From Lachnospiraceae bacterium (lineage in GTDB: Bacteria > Bacillota > Clostridia > Lachnospirales > Lachnospiraceae): DNA of 64,000 nucleotides. Below the pieces are notes generated by a model. That model searched no databases. It saw nothing but the letters and a program-made list of their open reading frames with translations, and was not told where the DNA came from. Numbering within the stretch: the first letter of the stretch is position 1; each line of letters starts with the position of its first letter. This document shows, in pieces, positions 63,265-64,000 of the stretch. The stretch covers positions 124,001 to 188,000 of the forward strand of contig SVFD01000005.1 of assembly GCA_015057025.1 (NCBI GenBank). The letters are read 5' to 3'. The position numbers and the translations under genes were made by a program.

Positions 63265-64000
63265 ATGGTTTTTAAATGCAAAATGTGTGATGCGTCACTG
63301 AATATAAATATAGGTGATAGTATAGCGGTATGCGAGTATTGCGGAACTACCCAGACGGTACCCCGCATTAATGATGAAAAAATAGCCAATTTGTATCAGC
63401 GTGCGGAGCATTATCGTAAAAATAATGAATTTGATAAGGCAATGGCTTTGTACGAGGAAGTTTTGAATGAAAATCCTACGGATGCAGAAAGCTATTGGTC
63501 GATTATTCTTTGCAAATATGGTATTGAGTATGTGGAAGATTTTAGTAGCGGTAAGCGTGTGCCTACAGTAAACCGTACCCAGGTTACTTCTGTTTTCGAT
63601 GATGAAAATTACAAGGCTGCATTAAAATATGCAGATGAGGAGCAGAAGAAAATATACGAAGAAGAGGCAAAAGTAATTAATGAAATCCAAAAAGAAATTT
63701 TGGCGATTTCACAAAAAGAAGAGCCTTTTGATATTTTTATCTGCTATAAAGAAACTGATGAACGCGGTCGCAGAACCATGGACAGCGTTTTGGCTACGGA
63801 TATTTATGAAAAACTCACGGCGGAAGGTTATAAGGTATTTTTTGCCCGTGTGACCTTGGATGATAAGTTTGGTGTGGCATATGAGCCTTACATATTTGCG
63901 GCTTTACAGTCTTCTAAGATTATGATTGCCATTGGCACCAGACCTGAGTATTTCAATGCAGTTTGGGTGCGTAATGAATGGAGCCGTTATCTTGGTATGA
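63265..64000 (+). CDS. TIR-domain protein with zinc ribbon (partial, 3' end outside window)
   Basis: The frame is open from the ATG at 63265 (after CGGAGGTG) to the window end, 245 codons. An N-terminal zinc ribbon (C5-x2-C8, C23-x2-C26) is followed by a TPR-like helical segment (LYQRAEHYRKNNEFDKAMAL) and a TIR domain from about residue 153 (FDIFICYKETDERG, LTAEGYKVFFARVTL, IFAALQSSKIMIAIGT, VWVRNEWSRYL). The Glu at 238 is at the place of the catalytic glutamate of TIR NADases. The remainder is not visible. Confidence 0.85.
   Translation, partial: MVFKCKMCDASLNINIGDSIAVCEYCGTTQTVPRINDEKIANLYQRAEHYRKNNEFDKAMALYEEVLNENPTDAESYWSIILCKYGIEYVEDFSSGKRVPTVNRTQVTSVFDDENYKAALKYADEEQKKIYEEEAKVINEIQKEILAISQKEEPFDIFICYKETDERGRRTMDSVLATDIYEKLTAEGYKVFFARVTLDDKFGVAYEPYIFAALQSSKIMIAIGTRPEYFNAVWVRNEWSRYLGM

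Overview
This 64 kb window looks like chromosomal DNA of a Gram-positive, low-GC anaerobe, most likely a member of the Lachnospiraceae (class Clostridia). The pointers are AT-rich DNA with AGGAGG-type ribosome sites, two T-box leaders, paired ECF sigma factor/DUF4179 genes, DUF1002, YesL, VanW and DUF4080 proteins, a shared MsmK-type sugar ATPase and a class II fructose-bisphosphate aldolase. The genus cannot be fixed from sequence alone. I see no rRNA, tRNA, CRISPR array, insertion sequence or complete prophage.

Layout. 1-9.4 kb: one Mrp/Mbh-type cation/proton antiporter operon, entered inside mrpE and ending in a strong terminator. It carries four NuoL/M/N-like antiporter subunits, all with the key Glu and Lys. 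9.4-16.9 kb: an ECF sigma/anti-sigma pair, a lipoprotein serpin on the other strand, a two-component system, an RluA-type pseudouridine synthase and an AI-2E-family membrane protein. 17-21.4 kb: S-adenosylhomocysteinase, a complete polar amino-acid ABC transporter and an XRE regulator. 21.7-25.4 kb: exonuclease III, a YeiH-type exporter, an unknown protein with a duplicated 3' end, and a GIY-YIG protein. 25.4-30.7 kb: a T-box leader that appears to read Met (AUG) is followed by a 231-bp structured palindrome and five small accessory genes, and only then by metG. 30.8-37.1 kb: a DUF1002 protein, a D-2-hydroxyacid dehydrogenase, a GNAT protein, an HD-domain protein, YesL, a highly codon-biased MsmK-like ATPase and a small membrane protein. 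37.1-41.5 kb: a T-box leader that appears to read Leu (CUC) controls a 2-isopropylmalate-synthase-like protein that has lost its two metal-binding histidines, followed by a fusion of a TIM-barrel isomerase and an acyl-CoA ligase. I rate this the best candidate for an undescribed pathway. 41.9-53.4 kb: a second ECF sigma/anti-sigma pair, a coiled-coil protein, a metallo-beta-lactamase-fold hydrolase with a DUF4080 radical SAM protein, endonuclease III, a VanW protein, an AIR-synthase-like protein, an Lrp regulator with an aminotransferase, and TrmL. 53.5-57.5 kb: an XRE regulator next to a promoter with a perfect dyad between -35 and -10 that drives three tandem paralogous lipoproteins, then an Rpn-family nuclease with near-identical tandem repeats at its C-terminus. 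57.5-64 kb: class II aldolase, cyclophilin, a GNAT protein, an MBOAT/SGNH O-acylation pair, and a TIR-domain protein cut by the window end.

Scattered between genes are structured inverted-repeat elements without ORFs (18.3, 25.75, 36.45 and 46.76 kb). At least two share the motif TCGAGCA...TGCGAGT or its reverse complement, which suggests a genome-wide family of intergenic repeats.

Functions are assigned from recognised protein families and visible motifs only. No database search was possible. Hairpins and promoters were found by eye, and codon and residue positions were counted by hand.
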